NCBI GenBank assembly: GCA_963832725.1
Contig: CAWHVG010000001.1
Location: 310,001-374,000, forward strand
From: JAEZBP01 sp963832725
GTDB lineage: Bacteria; Myxococcota_A; Polyangia; Polyangiales; Sandaracinaceae
DNA: 64,000 nt
Direction: 5' to 3'
In this document: positions 25,719 through 35,469 of the stretch, piece by piece
Layout: each line of letters begins with the position of its first letter
How positions within the stretch are numbered: the first letter of the stretch is position 1
Translations under genes and position numbers: made by a program
The notes under the pieces: model-generated
Seen by the model: the letters and a program-made list of their open reading frames with translations, nothing else
What the model was told of the DNA's origin: nothing
Database searches by the model: none

Positions 25719-27218
25719 TCAGCCGCCGGCCGGCGTGCCCATGCAGGTGACCGCCGCGGGCGGCGTGCAGTCGGTGGGGCGGGCGAAGGTCTCGCCGGCC
25801 AGCCGCGCCTCCATGAACGCCAGCGTCTCGGGCAGCGACCAGAGCGTGGTCTCCACGTGGCCCGCGCCCGCGCACTCCAGGTAGCGGATCGGGATGCCGG
25901 CCTCGCACATGGTCTGGAACGAGGCACGCTCGATCGGCGTGTTGACCAAGGGATCGGCGCCGCCGTTCACCATCAGGATGCCGTAGGAGTCTGGATCCGC
26001 GTTCTGCCGCGTGACCGAGGTGGTCGGCAGACCGCTCTCGGCCACCATGCAGCCCCAGGGGCCGAAGTCGGCCAGCGTTCCCGCGCTCGCCGCCGACAGC
26101 AAATCGCTGGTGAAGAGCTGGTCGAGCGAGCTCGGCGGGTCGACCGAGGGGCTGCAGTCCGAGGCGAGCGCAGCCGGGACGTCGGTGTCCCACGGCGGCA
26201 CGAAGATCTCCGAGAGCCGGTCGCCGAGCCCGTACCAGCTCGAGGAGGCCCCGTAGAACGCGACCGTGTTGCTTGTGGCATCGACGATCATCGTGAGGGC
26301 CCGCTGGGCCTGGGCGACCATGTCGGAGGGAGGCACCGTCGCCACCACGCCGACCAGATCGAGCTCGCGCGCGTAGTAGGGCGCCAAGCGGTCCACCCAG
26401 AGCGCGGCGTGGCCGCCCTGCGAGCCACCCATGGTGACGAAGCGGGTGCTCATGCAGGTGCCGCCGCGGTTCTCGGGGCTCATCGAGAGGGCGGCCCGCA
26501 CCGCGTCGAGCGAGGCGATGGCCGTCGGCTGACCCACCAGGTACGGGTGCGGGAAACCGGTCGGCGAACCGTAGGTCTTCAGCCCGATGTAGTCCGGCAG
26601 GACCACGATGTGGCCCCAGGAGGCGAGGACGGCCGCCAGTGTGCGCATCGCGAGGTCCATGGAGACACCGCATCCGTCCTTGAAGCCCGAGGTGCCGTGC
26701 AAGAGGAGGATGGTGTCGAAGCTCTCCCCCGTTGCCCTCCTCGGATAGGCGACCGCCGCCGTGGCATCGATGAGCTGCCCGCGATCCTGCGTCGTGTAGG
26801 TGAACACGCTCAGCTCGACGTCGTGCTCCAGCGGGCGCGGGAGCATGACGCCCGCCGCGCTGGCAGCCGCCGTCAACATCCCCGTGGTCTGGCGCTGCGT
26901 CGAGTGGATGTCGCTCACGTGACCGAGGCTCGCGTCGTGCAACCAGGCGAAGTCGGTCTGACCGCAACGGGCCGCCGCGTTGGCGAGCGCGTCGGTCTCG
27001 GGGGTTCCGGCCACGACGGGCGTCGGCGGCGGGTCGCACTGCACGGTGCCGCCGTCGGGGGGCGGTTGCGTCGATCCGTCGGAGAGGGATCCGTCGGAGA
27101 TGGTGGCACCGTCGGTCCCGGTGTGGGTTCCCCCGTCGCTCCCGCCCCCACCGCCATCGCACGCGGCGAGCGAGAGGAGCAGGCCCAGGGTCATGATCGT
27201 CGAAGAAAAGCGGGTCAT
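25719..27218 (-). CDS. secreted alpha/beta-hydrolase, secretory-lipase-like lipoprotein
   Basis: 499 residues. A lipoprotein signal (LLLSLAACDGG) and a Gly/Asp/Thr linker precede an alpha/beta hydrolase domain. The nucleophile elbow is GGSQGGH; a plausible acid lies in NGGADPLVN and the histidine in GAGHVET. The oxyanion region ILLLHGTSGF is present, as is YIGLKTYGSP, typical of the LIP/secretory lipase group. The probable substrate is an acyl ester outside the cell. The gap 27219-27403 between this start and the next gene's stop holds no gene. Confidence 0.83.
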   Translation of the reverse strand: MTRFSSTIMTLGLLLSLAACDGGGGGSDGGTHTGTDGATISDGSLSDGSTQPPPDGGTVQCDPPPTPVVAGTPETDALANAAARCGQTDFAWLHDASLGHVSDIHSTQRQTTGMLTAAASAAGVMLPRPLEHDVELSVFTYTTQDRGQLIDATAAVAYPRRATGESFDTILLLHGTSGFKDGCGVSMDLAMRTLAAVLASWGHIVVLPDYIGLKTYGSPTGFPHPYLVGQPTAIASLDAVRAALSMSPENRGGTCMSTRFVTMGGSQGGHAALWVDRLAPYYARELDLVGVVATVPPSDMVAQAQRALTMIVDATSNTVAFYGASSSWYGLGDRLSEIFVPPWDTDVPAALASDCSPSVDPPSSLDQLFTSDLLSAASAGTLADFGPWGCMVAESGLPTTSVTRQNADPDSYGILMVNGGADPLVNTPIERASFQTMCEAGIPIRYLECAGAGHVETTLWSLPETLAFMEARLAGETFARPTDCTPPAAVTCMGTPAGG

Positions 27219-27403
27219 CGGATCACCCTAGCAGCACGGGCAAGCCCGACGCCCGACGATTTCACACGGCGGCGGGAATGGAGCGGCTCGAGGACGCCGC
27301 GGGCGGGAAGCGGGCCACGCAATCCGGGCACGGACGCGGAGCGGCGAGCGGGTCGGCCGCGAGGGTTCGGCAGTCGGACGACGCGAGACGCTGCGAGCGC
27401 CCG

Positions 27404-28048
27404 TCAGCCCCCGCCCTGGCAGTGCAGGGTCCAGGCGCGATCGAAGAGGCCCTCGATCTCCTGGACGAGCGTGGGATCGGTCTCGGAGTCGATCTCCACG
27501 TCGCCGTCGGGCGGCTCTGCATCGAGCCGCTCGGCGATGGTCGCGACGTCCAAGCTCGCCTCGAGGACGATCGAGCCTCCCGGGCGGAGGCCCACCGCGC
27601 CCTCCATGCAGCGCAGCGTCAGCGAGCCCGTGCTCCGCGTGCTCCGGACGCTGACCGCGTGGTCCTGCGCCCGAAAGACGAGCTCGAACCCGAGGTCACT
27701 GCCGTCCACGGCGCTCAGCATCAGCCCACCGTAGGTCGCGGGCGCGGCGTCGAGGTGCTGCTCCGGAGGCTCCTCGTCCAGCCGCAGGCGGCCCGGGTCC
27801 GTCCAGCGCGGCTCCAGCGAGCCGCCGCGGTCGCTGTCCACGCGGAGCTCGCCGAGCGAGACATAGGCCTCCTGAAGCTGCCAGTTCGAGGGGAGCCCCT
27901 CGGCGCGCTCCCCGAGACGGACGGTCGCCACGCCGGTGCCTCCGCTCGCCGCGTCGTTCCGCTCGTGACCGCCGTCGTCCGGCACGTGCATCGGCCCATC
28001 GCAGCCGGTCAGCGCGAGCCAGAGCGCCGCTGTACGCCCAGCGTACAC
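27404..28048 (-). CDS. lipoprotein of unknown function
   Basis: 214 residues from a GTG at 28048, the start that gives an N-terminal hydrophobic segment and lipobox (AALWLALTGCDG). The rest is probably beta-rich and ends in TLHCQGGG; two Cys (LRCMEG and LHCQ) may pair. It has the look of a DUF4382-like or similar surface beta-sandwich (YVSLGELRVDSD, GGLMLSAVDGS), but I cannot assign a family. It is divergent from the Cys-repeat lipoprotein with 171 bp between. Confidence 0.65.
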   Translation of the reverse strand: MYAGRTAALWLALTGCDGPMHVPDDGGHERNDAASGGTGVATVRLGERAEGLPSNWQLQEAYVSLGELRVDSDRGGSLEPRWTDPGRLRLDEEPPEQHLDAAPATYGGLMLSAVDGSDLGFELVFRAQDHAVSVRSTRSTGSLTLRCMEGAVGLRPGGSIVLEASLDVATIAERLDAEPPDGDVEIDSETDPTLVQEIEGLFDRAWTLHCQGGG

Positions 28049-28165
28049 GATGCAACGGATTGCACAGCGCGCCGCGCTCCCCCCGAGCTCTCGAATCGCC
28101 TGCGATCTGCCCTGCGCTGCGTGCATTTTCAGCTTTCCACCGCCGGTCCGGGCCCGCCGATGCCT

Positions 28166-28181
28166 CCGCACCGGAATTGCA
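28166..28181 (+). promoter_or_regulatory. weak candidate sigma-54 promoter before the Cys-repeat lipoprotein
   Basis: CCGCAC-CGGAA-TTGCA has a perfect -12 element and correct spacing, but the -24 element lacks one of the two invariant G residues (CCGCAC against TGGCAC). A start near 28193 would leave a 27-base leader containing GGTGGAGG before the ATG at 28220. Confidence 0.25.
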
Positions 28182-28219
28182 TAGACGGGACCAAACCAAC
28201 CGATAGGTGGAGGCTTCGA

Positions 28220-29659
28220 ATGAGGAACTTGGGACATCATGGCTCCGTCCGACTCTTCGCGCTGCTCGTCGTGCTCGCAGGATGCGGCGGTGGAGAGAAC
28301 AACGGGCCGGACGGCGCCGTGCTCGACGGGTCGAGCAATGGGATGGATGGAAGCATGAGCACCGCCGACGGCGGCGGGGGCGGCGGTGACGGAGGTGGAG
28401 GCGGCGACGCCGGCCCGTGCGCGGCGCCCAACGTGGTCTGCGGCGGCTCCTGCGTCGACACGTCCAGCGACTCCGCGAACTGCGGCGGCTGCGGCAACGC
28501 CTGCAGCGCCGGTCAGACCTGCACCTCCGGCGTCTGCGCCTGCGAGGCCGGCCTGGTGACCTGCGGCGCCGACTGCGCCGACCTCTCCAGCGACGTCAAC
28601 CACTGCGGCGGCTGCGGCAACGCCTGCCAGACGGGCGAGGCCTGCGTCTCCGGCTCGTGTACCTGCCCCTCGCCGGGCGTCTCCTGCCCCGGCGGGTGCT
28701 TCGACGTGAGCACCGACGAAGCGAACTGCGGGAGCTGCGGCAACGCCTGCAACCCGGGCGCGGTGTGCAACGGCGGCGGCTGCATGTGCCCGGCCGGCAC
28801 GACCGACTGCGGCGCCGGGTGCACCACCGGCCTCCAGACCGATCCGCTCAACTGCGGCACGTGCGGCAACACCTGCCCGACGGGCGCCGACTGTGTGGGC
28901 GGCGTCTGCATGTGCCCGACCGGTCAGATCGACTGCGGCGGCACCTGCACCGACGTCTCGGCCGACCCGACCCACTGCGGCTCGTGCGGGCACTCCTGCG
29001 GGACCGGGGCGACCTGCGTCTCCGGCATCTGCAACTGCAGCGGCACCGGCATCATGTGCGGCGGCACGTGCACCGACGTCTCCAGCGATCCGCGCAACTG
29101 CGGCGGCTGCGGCAACCGCTGCGGCGGCGGCGCCACCTGCACCTCGGGCACCTGCACCTGCCCCTCGCCGCTGGTCTTCTCGGGCGGGCGCTGCATCGAC
29201 GTGACCCGCGATCCCCGCAACTGCGGCACCCCCGGCAACCGCTGTGGCGACACGCAGTACTGCATCAGCGGCGCCTGCGCGTGCCGACCCGGGCTGACGG
29301 CCGTGGGCGGCAACTGCGTCGACCTGAGCAGCGATCCCAACAACTGCGGTGCGGTGGGGACGATGTGCTCCGGCGCCACTCCGCGCTGCTCGGGCGGGAC
29401 CTGCGTGTCGACGTGCTCGGGCGGACAGAGCTTCTGTGGCGGTGCGTGCGTCGACACCAACACCGACCCGCTGAACTGCGGCGACTGCGGGCGCACCTGC
29501 AACTCGGACCAGCTCTGCGAGCGGGGCAACTGCCGCGACTTCCGCCCTGGCGTGGGCTGCACCACATGCCCCTGCATGACGTGCTTCGGCGACTTCGCCA
29601 ACTGCTGCACCTACCCCGGAACCACCGACACGATCTGCATCGATGGCATGTGCCCATGA
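28220..29659 (+). CDS. Cys-rich repeat lipoprotein
   Basis: 479 residues. The ATG at 28220 follows a strong GGAGG. The lipoprotein signal ends in LVVLAGCGGG. A Gly/Asp-rich linker leads to about nine tandem units of roughly 40 residues with the pattern CGG.C.D.S.D..NCG.CG..C followed by G..C..G.C.C. The regular Cys spacing predicts a chain of small disulfide-bonded modules. Such proteins are frequent in myxobacteria and are sometimes mis-named in databases as tryptophan synthase alpha chain; there is no TIM barrel here. The likely location is the cell surface. It is followed by a hairpin and an FHA sigma-54 regulator. Confidence 0.85.
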   Translation: MRNLGHHGSVRLFALLVVLAGCGGGENNGPDGAVLDGSSNGMDGSMSTADGGGGGGDGGGGGDAGPCAAPNVVCGGSCVDTSSDSANCGGCGNACSAGQTCTSGVCACEAGLVTCGADCADLSSDVNHCGGCGNACQTGEACVSGSCTCPSPGVSCPGGCFDVSTDEANCGSCGNACNPGAVCNGGGCMCPAGTTDCGAGCTTGLQTDPLNCGTCGNTCPTGADCVGGVCMCPTGQIDCGGTCTDVSADPTHCGSCGHSCGTGATCVSGICNCSGTGIMCGGTCTDVSSDPRNCGGCGNRCGGGATCTSGTCTCPSPLVFSGGRCIDVTRDPRNCGTPGNRCGDTQYCISGACACRPGLTAVGGNCVDLSSDPNNCGAVGTMCSGATPRCSGGTCVSTCSGGQSFCGGACVDTNTDPLNCGDCGRTCNSDQLCERGNCRDFRPGVGCTTCPCMTCFGDFANCCTYPGTTDTICIDGMCP

Positions 29660-29735
29660 ACGCGCGCGGCGGGTCCCGAGCTCCGTTCCGGGCTTCGTGC
29701 AAGTAGCGCGAACCCTGCACTCCGCTCGGGCCTCG

Positions 29736-29784
29736 GGGTACCGAACGCCCAACGCCCGGAACGGACTTCGGGCCTTCGGTACCC
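29736..29784 (+). terminator. GC-rich hairpin downstream of the Cys-repeat lipoprotein
   Basis: GGGTACCGAACGCCC (29736-29750) pairs with GGGCCTTCGGTACCC (29770-29784) with one C-C mismatch, enclosing a 19-base loop. It lies 77 bp after the stop at 29659. It lacks a T-run, so termination is only presumed. Confidence 0.4.
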
Positions 29785-29904
29785 TCCGCCCCGCCTCGTG
29801 GTATCCCGCTGGAGTGAAGGTCCGTCGACGAGTCTGCGGTCGCCTCGCGGCGGCTCCGGCCCCATCCGCGGCCCTCACGCCGGCAAGCGCCCGGGTTCGT
29901 CTCC

Positions 29905-31260
29905 ATGACGGAGCGCGGTCCGATGGTTCGACAGCCTCGAGCGTTCGACGTGCATCAGCGAGGTGACCGAGATCCCACCGCCGGCACCACCTGGGACATG
30001 CGCCCCGCCGGCGAGCCGCCGCGGGGCGCCTGGGTGGCGCTGGTCGTCGGCGAGCGGCGCGACGTGATCGCTCTGCCGGCGGACACGGAGGTGTCGATTG
30101 GCCGCAGCCGCTCGTCGGGGATCCCCATCCCCGACCCGGCCGTCAGCCGGCTCCACGCCAGCCTGTGCTGGGATGGCGCAGAACGGGTGACCGTCACGGA
30201 CCACGCGAGCCGGAACGGCATCTTCCTCCGCGGCCGGCGCGTGCGCGAGCGCGCCCAGATGACCAACGGCGACGAGCTCACGGTCGGCCCGGCGCGGCTG
30301 ATCGTGGTGGTACCGAGCATCGAGCGGGAACCGGCGAAACACACGCTCTCGGTCGACCCGAACATGTGCCGCTCCGTGGAGCTGGCCGATCGCGCAGCGC
30401 AATCGGATCTGCCGGTGCTCATCGTCGGCGAGACCGGGGTCGGCAAGGAGCTCTTGGCGCGACGCATCCACGAGCAGAGCAAGCGCGCCGAGGGCGCGTT
30501 CGTGGCGGTCAACTGCGGGAGCATCGCCGAGTCGCTGGCCGAGGCGACCCTCTTCGGCCACGAGCGCGGCGCGTTCACCGGCGCCGAGGCCCGGCGGGCG
30601 GGGCTCTTCGAGGCGGGCCACGGCGGCACGCTCTTCCTCGACGAGGTGGGCGAGCTCAGCGTGACCACCCAAGCCCGGCTCCTCAGGGTGCTCGAGGAGA
30701 AGAAGGTGACCCGCGTGGGCGCGACGCGACCGGTGGACGTGGACGTACGCGTCGTGAGCGCGACGCATCGCGACCTCGACCGGATGGTGCACGAGGGGAT
30801 GTTCCGGCAGGACCTCCTCTACCGTCTCGACGTGCTGCGCATCCGGGTGCCACCGCTCCGAGAGCGACCGGACGACATCGTGTGGCTGGCCGAGCGTTTC
30901 CTCGCCGAGCACGGCCCACTCCGCGTCGACGCCCCGGCGAAGGAGCGGCTCCGCCAGCACGCCTGGCCCGGCAACGTGCGGGAGCTCCGCAACGCGGTGG
31001 CGCGCGCGGCGGCGCTTCGACAGACCGATGTGCTCGGCCCCGACGACTTCGAGCTCGCCGACGCCCCGGGCGGAGGCGGCGCGCTGCGCGGTCGGGTCGC
31101 GGATGCCGAGCGGGAAGCGATTGTGGCGGCGCTCGACGCGTGCGGCGGCAACCAGACGCAGGCGGCGCGCCGACTGGGCGTGTCCCGGCGGGCCCTCATC
31201 TACAAGATGGAGAAGCACCGGCTCAAGCCGCTGCCCCCGAGCCTGCGCGACGACGACTGA
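29905..31260 (+). CDS. FHA-domain sigma-54-dependent activator
   Basis: 451 residues. An FHA domain (about residues 45-135; VSIGRSRSSGIPIPDPAVSR, then HASRNGIFLRG) precedes an AAA+ domain with Walker A GETGVGKE near residue 174, GAFTGA near 222 and LFLDEVGE, and a Fis-type HTH (NQTQAARRLGVSRRALIYKM) at the C-terminus. FHA binds phosphothreonine, so activity is probably controlled by a Ser/Thr kinase; this architecture is a myxobacterial speciality. Kinase genes lie 2.5 kb and further downstream. The start could also be the ATG at 29923. Confidence 0.92.
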   Translation: MTERGPMVRQPRAFDVHQRGDRDPTAGTTWDMRPAGEPPRGAWVALVVGERRDVIALPADTEVSIGRSRSSGIPIPDPAVSRLHASLCWDGAERVTVTDHASRNGIFLRGRRVRERAQMTNGDELTVGPARLIVVVPSIEREPAKHTLSVDPNMCRSVELADRAAQSDLPVLIVGETGVGKELLARRIHEQSKRAEGAFVAVNCGSIAESLAEATLFGHERGAFTGAEARRAGLFEAGHGGTLFLDEVGELSVTTQARLLRVLEEKKVTRVGATRPVDVDVRVVSATHRDLDRMVHEGMFRQDLLYRLDVLRIRVPPLRERPDDIVWLAERFLAEHGPLRVDAPAKERLRQHAWPGNVRELRNAVARAAALRQTDVLGPDDFELADAPGGGGALRGRVADAEREAIVAALDACGGNQTQAARRLGVSRRALIYKMEKHRLKPLPPSLRDDD

Positions 31261-31272
31261 AGCGCGGCGCCC

Positions 31273-32656
31273 TCAAGGAGGATCCCGCGGCGACGCGTAC
31301 ACTGCGGTCGAGCCCTCGCCGACCACCAACACGCTTCCGTCGCCGAGCCGCGCCGCCAAAGGAGACGCCGCCGGCATCGGGAGCTCACCGGTCGCGAAAA
31401 CGTCCGCGGGGCCGAGCGGCACCTCGAGCAGATCCGACTTCGCGACCGCCGCCCCGAGTGCGGCCGTGCCGCCCGCGATGAGGGCCAGCCCTTCGCTGAT
31501 GACCGCGATGGCGGGGTCCCGACGAGCCGGGTAGATGCCGTAGCGCAACCCGCTCACGCTCTCGATCGAGCTCTCGCGCACGCGCACCAGCGACACCGCG
31601 TCGGTCACGCCCGTGGCCGTGGCCCCGCCCACGATCGCCACCAACCCCGAGCTCAGCGCGGCGGCCGAGCCACCGTCGGGCGGGATGCTCGGATCGACGA
31701 GCTCGTCCACGAGAGGCGTGCTCGCGTCGGGATCCAGCAGCGAGAGGCCGTTCGAAGGGCCCGCGTCGTCGCGGCCGCCGTAGACCAGCACCCTCTCGCC
31801 GGTCTGGGTCTGGTCGATCCGAACCGGCACCGCGACCGCACGAGCGCGCTCGACGCCGTGTGGCAAGGGCGCGAGCGGCGTCAGCACGAGCGCACCCGCC
31901 CCGTCGATCCGCAGGCGCGTGACCGCGCTGGAGGGCCCGCTCGGCGTGCTCCCGCCGACGATCAACGCTCCGTCGGCGAGCGGCGCGATCGCGGGCGCGT
32001 CGCCGTGGGCGGCGAGCAGCGAGTCTTGGAGCTCCGACACCCGCGCTCCGTCCACCCAGAGCTCGACCCGGTCGTCCCCGACCGCCATGAGCCCCCGCCC
32101 CGGCACCGCCACCCAGCGCGCCGTGCCGATGGAGGCGTTCGCCAGCAGCGTGAAGCTCGCCTCCCCGTCCACGTCGTGCGCCCGGTAGCGCCAGAGCCTG
32201 CCGGTCACCGTCGCCACCATCGCGCCACCCTCGACCGGCAGGATCGCGCTCGGCGCGCTCTCGGGCCCGTTCGCCGTGCCCCGTCCGAAGAAGCCGAGGA
32301 GGATCAGCGTGACGTCCGGCGGCTCGCCCGGCGGCGGCCCGCCGCGCGGAAACGAGAACGCGAACGAGCGCCCCCGCGCCAGCACCAGCTCGCCTCCCGA
32401 CGGAATCGTCGCACGGGTCTCTACCCGCAGCGCGAGATTCGCTGCCCCAGGGAAGCCGCGCGAGGGTCAGCTCCGGCGCGTCGACGGCGAGGTCGATCTC
32501 GGTGTCCGGCACCAGCACGCCGCCCTTCTCCAGCGCGATCGCGATGGTGCTGGCTCCGAGGTAGGGATCCTGGTCCGGCGGGTGGACCACGCGGAACGCG
32601 AGCGGGTCGGCGCTGCAGCCCGCGACCAGCCACATCCACAGGAGCGCGCCCCTCAT
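31273..32656 (-). CDS. kelch-like beta-propeller lipoprotein (one-base frameshift)
   Basis: Reads as 460 residues after removing one base at GATTC 32436-32440; the repaired junction is LPWGSDLALRVETRATIP. The lipoprotein signal ends in MWLVAGCSAD. Repeated blades with a Gly-Gly turn are visible (ALIVGGSTP, LVYGGRDD, VAIVGGATATG, LALIAGGTAALG), as in kelch/galactose-oxidase propellers. The ATG overlaps the stop of the PEGA-protein gene (ATGA), so the two are translationally coupled. Its 3' end lies 12 bp from the stop of the FHA regulator. Confidence 0.72.
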
Positions 32657-33683
32657 CGCGTGCCGACCACCGAGAAGCCCGAGGGCTGCCCCGCCAGGAC
32701 GGCGGCCACCGTGACCGCCACCCCGATCAGCACCGCAGCGCCGGCACCGACGGCGACCCACGGCCACGGATTCGAACCCGCCGCTCGGACCCGCAGCCGA
32801 GGTGAGCGCCCACGCGTCCAGCAACGCGGCCGCGAGCGGGCTCGGGGCGCGCGCGGGACCCGCCGAGGCCCGCCGGCCGGAGGCGAGGTCCGCGAGCGAA
32901 GCCCGGAGCCCCTCCTCGGTCCGCACGACATCGAGGACCCAGAGCCGCTCGCCGGCCACCTCGGCCGCGGCGCGCGTCGCGCGCGGCACCGGCGAGCGCG
33001 GCGGGCCGGCCTCGATGAGGGCACGCTCGGGATCGAACGCGGGGCGCAGCTCCACCGTCGCGCCTTCCGGATCGAGCTCGACCCTCCGGCCCTCCGGGCG
33101 ATGGCCCGAGGCGGCGACGCGGACGAGATGCGGCCCGACCGGGACCTCGATCGAGACGGGCGTCGCGCCCATCGGCGCGCCATCGATCCAGACGCGGCCG
33201 CCCGAGGGCTCGGAGCGCACCCTCAGGGTGGCCCGCGGGCGCGGGGCAGCCCGGCGTTGCTCCAGCCGAGCGCGAAGGGTGGGCGGATAGGCGGCCGGAA
33301 TCGAGCGCGAGCGAGGGGTCGATGGCCAGGGCTCGATCGAGGGCGGTGTCGGCGCCGCCGGGATCGTCCAGCGCCAGACGCGAGAGCGCCAGCCAGACGA
33401 GCCCCTCCACCAGCGCGTCCCGGCTCACCTCGCCCGTCTGGTCGACTCGGGTCGACCAGGCCTCGAGCAATCGGCGGGCCTCGTCGGGCCGCAGCGCGTG
33501 ATACGCCCGGCGCGCCCGCTCCACCGAATCGTCCGGCTCCGGCTCGGCCGGGCGAAGGGGCCGTCTGAGCGACACGCCGCGGGCCGAGAGCCCGCGCAGG
33601 AGCGCGTGCGCGACCTCGGCTCCGGCCTGCGGATCCTGCGCGCGCAGCACCAGCACGCCGCCCTCCTCCTGGGCCGCCGACAT
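32653..33683 (-). CDS. TPR-like/PEGA-domain membrane protein (two one-base frameshifts)
   Basis: Reads as at least 342 residues after removing one base at GAATC 33298-33302 (LALDPAAYPPTLRARL) and one at GATTC 32769-32773 (GGFDPWPWVAVGAG). The N-terminal 120 residues resemble helical repeats with a LDDPGGADTALDRALAIDPS motif. A PEGA domain follows (EPSGGRVWIDGAPMGATPV, then HLVRVAASGHRPEGR), and a transmembrane helix lies at the C-terminus. The start is uncertain: 33683 is the first in-frame ATG, but the frame is open upstream with signal-peptide-like residues (LAGLVLASPSMSAAQ), and another insertion near 33713 may hide the true ATG at 33720. It is divergent from the kinase gene, only about 48 bp away. 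Confidence 0.68.
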
Positions 33684-33731
33684 CGAAGGTGATGCCAAGA
33701 CGAGCCCGGCGAGGCACCATGAGAGGACGGA

Positions 33732-35451
33732 ATGGAGGACACCGAACGACGCCGCCTCGGTCGCTACCGCCTGATCTCGCGCATCGGAGGAGGCGGGATG
33801 GGCGAGGTCTACCGCGCGCGGGCCCACGCCGCGGAGGGCGTGGTCAAGGAGCTCTGTGTGAAGCTGATCCGCAAGGAGCGGCTGGCCCGCCCGGGCGCCA
33901 GCGCGCGCTTCGTCGGTGAAGCACGCCTCTCGATGCGCCTGAACCACGGGAACATCGTACCCGTCTTCGACTTCGGGCGCTGCGGCGAGGACTACTATCT
34001 CGCGATGGAGCGGGTCGACGGCGTCGACCTCGAGACACTCCTGAGTGACCTGAGACGGCGAGGCGAGCTGCTGCCGCCGGAGGTCGCCGCGCACGTGGTC
34101 GCCGAGGTGGCGCGCGCGCTCTCGTACGCCCACGGCCTCTCGGAGCCGGTGGTGCACTGCGACGTGAAGCCGGCCAACGTGCTCGTCTCCGGCTCGGGCG
34201 ACGTGAAGCTGGCCGACTTCGGCCTGGCGACGGTCGCGCGCGACGCGCCGGGACGCGCCGGCACCCCGAAGTACATGGCGCCCGAGCAGCACGAGGGTGG
34301 CCCGGTCGGCCCCGCCACCGACCTCTGGGCGCTCGGGTTGCTGCTCACCGAGGCCACGTCGGGCGGGCTGAGCCCCCGGGCGGTGGACGAGCCCGAGCTG
34401 GCGGCCATCGCCATGGAGCTCGTGCGTCCGAGCCCGGAGGAGCGCACCGGCTCGGCCACGGTGCTGGCCAACCGGCTGGAGGCCTTCGTCGCCCGCGCCC
34501 GCGCCGACGGCAGCGGCTCGCCGCGCGAACGGCTCGGCGGGCTGGCCCGGCGCGCGGCGCGACCCCGGAGCGAGCGCACGAGCGGCGAGCTGGCGACCAC
34601 GGCCAGCTTCGTGCGCGACGGACCGAACGACGCCTTTCTGCGCAGCATGTCCATGCTCAGTACCGTGCCGCCGAGCACGCCCGAGCCGATTCGCGAGCGC
34701 TCGGTGCCCGCGCTGGGGTTCGCGGCGGCGTCGCTCGCGCTCGTGGCCGGGCTGGTGATCCTCTCGTTCGCCCTGACGGGAAACGACGGCCCGCCGCCCG
34801 CGTTCTCGGCGCTCCGGGCAGGCGCGAGGCAGAGCGCCCCACCTGCGGCGGCCGAGAGCCGTGTCGCGCGCGGGCCGGAGGACCACGGCGCAGGCAGCGC
34901 GCCCGCGCCGGCGGATGGGCGCGTCGCCGGCGCGCCCGAACACGACACCACGGCCGCCGGGCACGTCGCGCGCAGCCCGACCCCAACGGCGGCCGGCGCC
35001 TCCAGCCACCCGACCGAGGTCGCCTCCAGCCGACCCGCCCGGGTCGCGCGCCCGAACGAGAGCCGCGGCACGTCCGTCGACGACGCCCTTCCCCCGAACG
35101 GATCGCCCGTCGCCGCGACCGCGCGTCCGGCCGCGCAGGACGCGGCCAGGCGCACGCAGCACCGCCCAAGGACCGCCTCGACCTCGCCGCGCCGGCCTCA
35201 CGTGGCCGAGCGCCCGAGCGAGCCCGTGGCGCCCGCGCGCCTGTCGATCAACGCGGTCCCGTGGGGCGAAGTCGAGAATCGATGGCCGTCCGGCAGGTGT
35301 GACGCCGCTCTTCGACGTGACGCTGCCGCCGGGCACCCACCGGATCCGAGTCACCAACGCGCCGCTCGACGCGACCGAGGAGCGCACCGTGGAGCTGACA
35401 GGCGGCGAGGCGCGCCGGCTGATCGTGCAGCTCGGCGCCAGCGTCCGATGA
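33732..35451 (+). CDS. Ser/Thr protein kinase with atypical HCD motif and C-terminal PEGA-like domain (one-base frameshift)
   Basis: Reads as 572 residues after removing one base at GAATC 35276-35280 (WGEVEIDGRPAGVTPL). Kinase domain about residues 9-265: glycine loop RIGGGGMGEVYRA, catalytic lysine in CVKLIRK, DFG as LADFGLA, and PEQ in MAPEQ. The catalytic loop reads VVHCDVKPANVL: the usual HRD arginine is Cys, so activation by activation-loop phosphorylation is unlikely to need that arginine. A transmembrane helix (LAFAAASL-type segment near residue 340) is followed by a long Ala/Pro/Arg linker and a PEGA-like C-terminus outside the membrane. It is divergent from a PEGA protein, suggesting one envelope-signalling unit. 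Confidence 0.82.
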
Positions 35452-35469
35452 ACGGCCCCTCGAGCGGCC

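Noticed and set aside
28220..29659. Tryptophan synthase alpha chain (a common database label for such proteins)
   Set aside because: The protein is a secreted Cys-repeat chain with no TIM barrel or catalytic residues.
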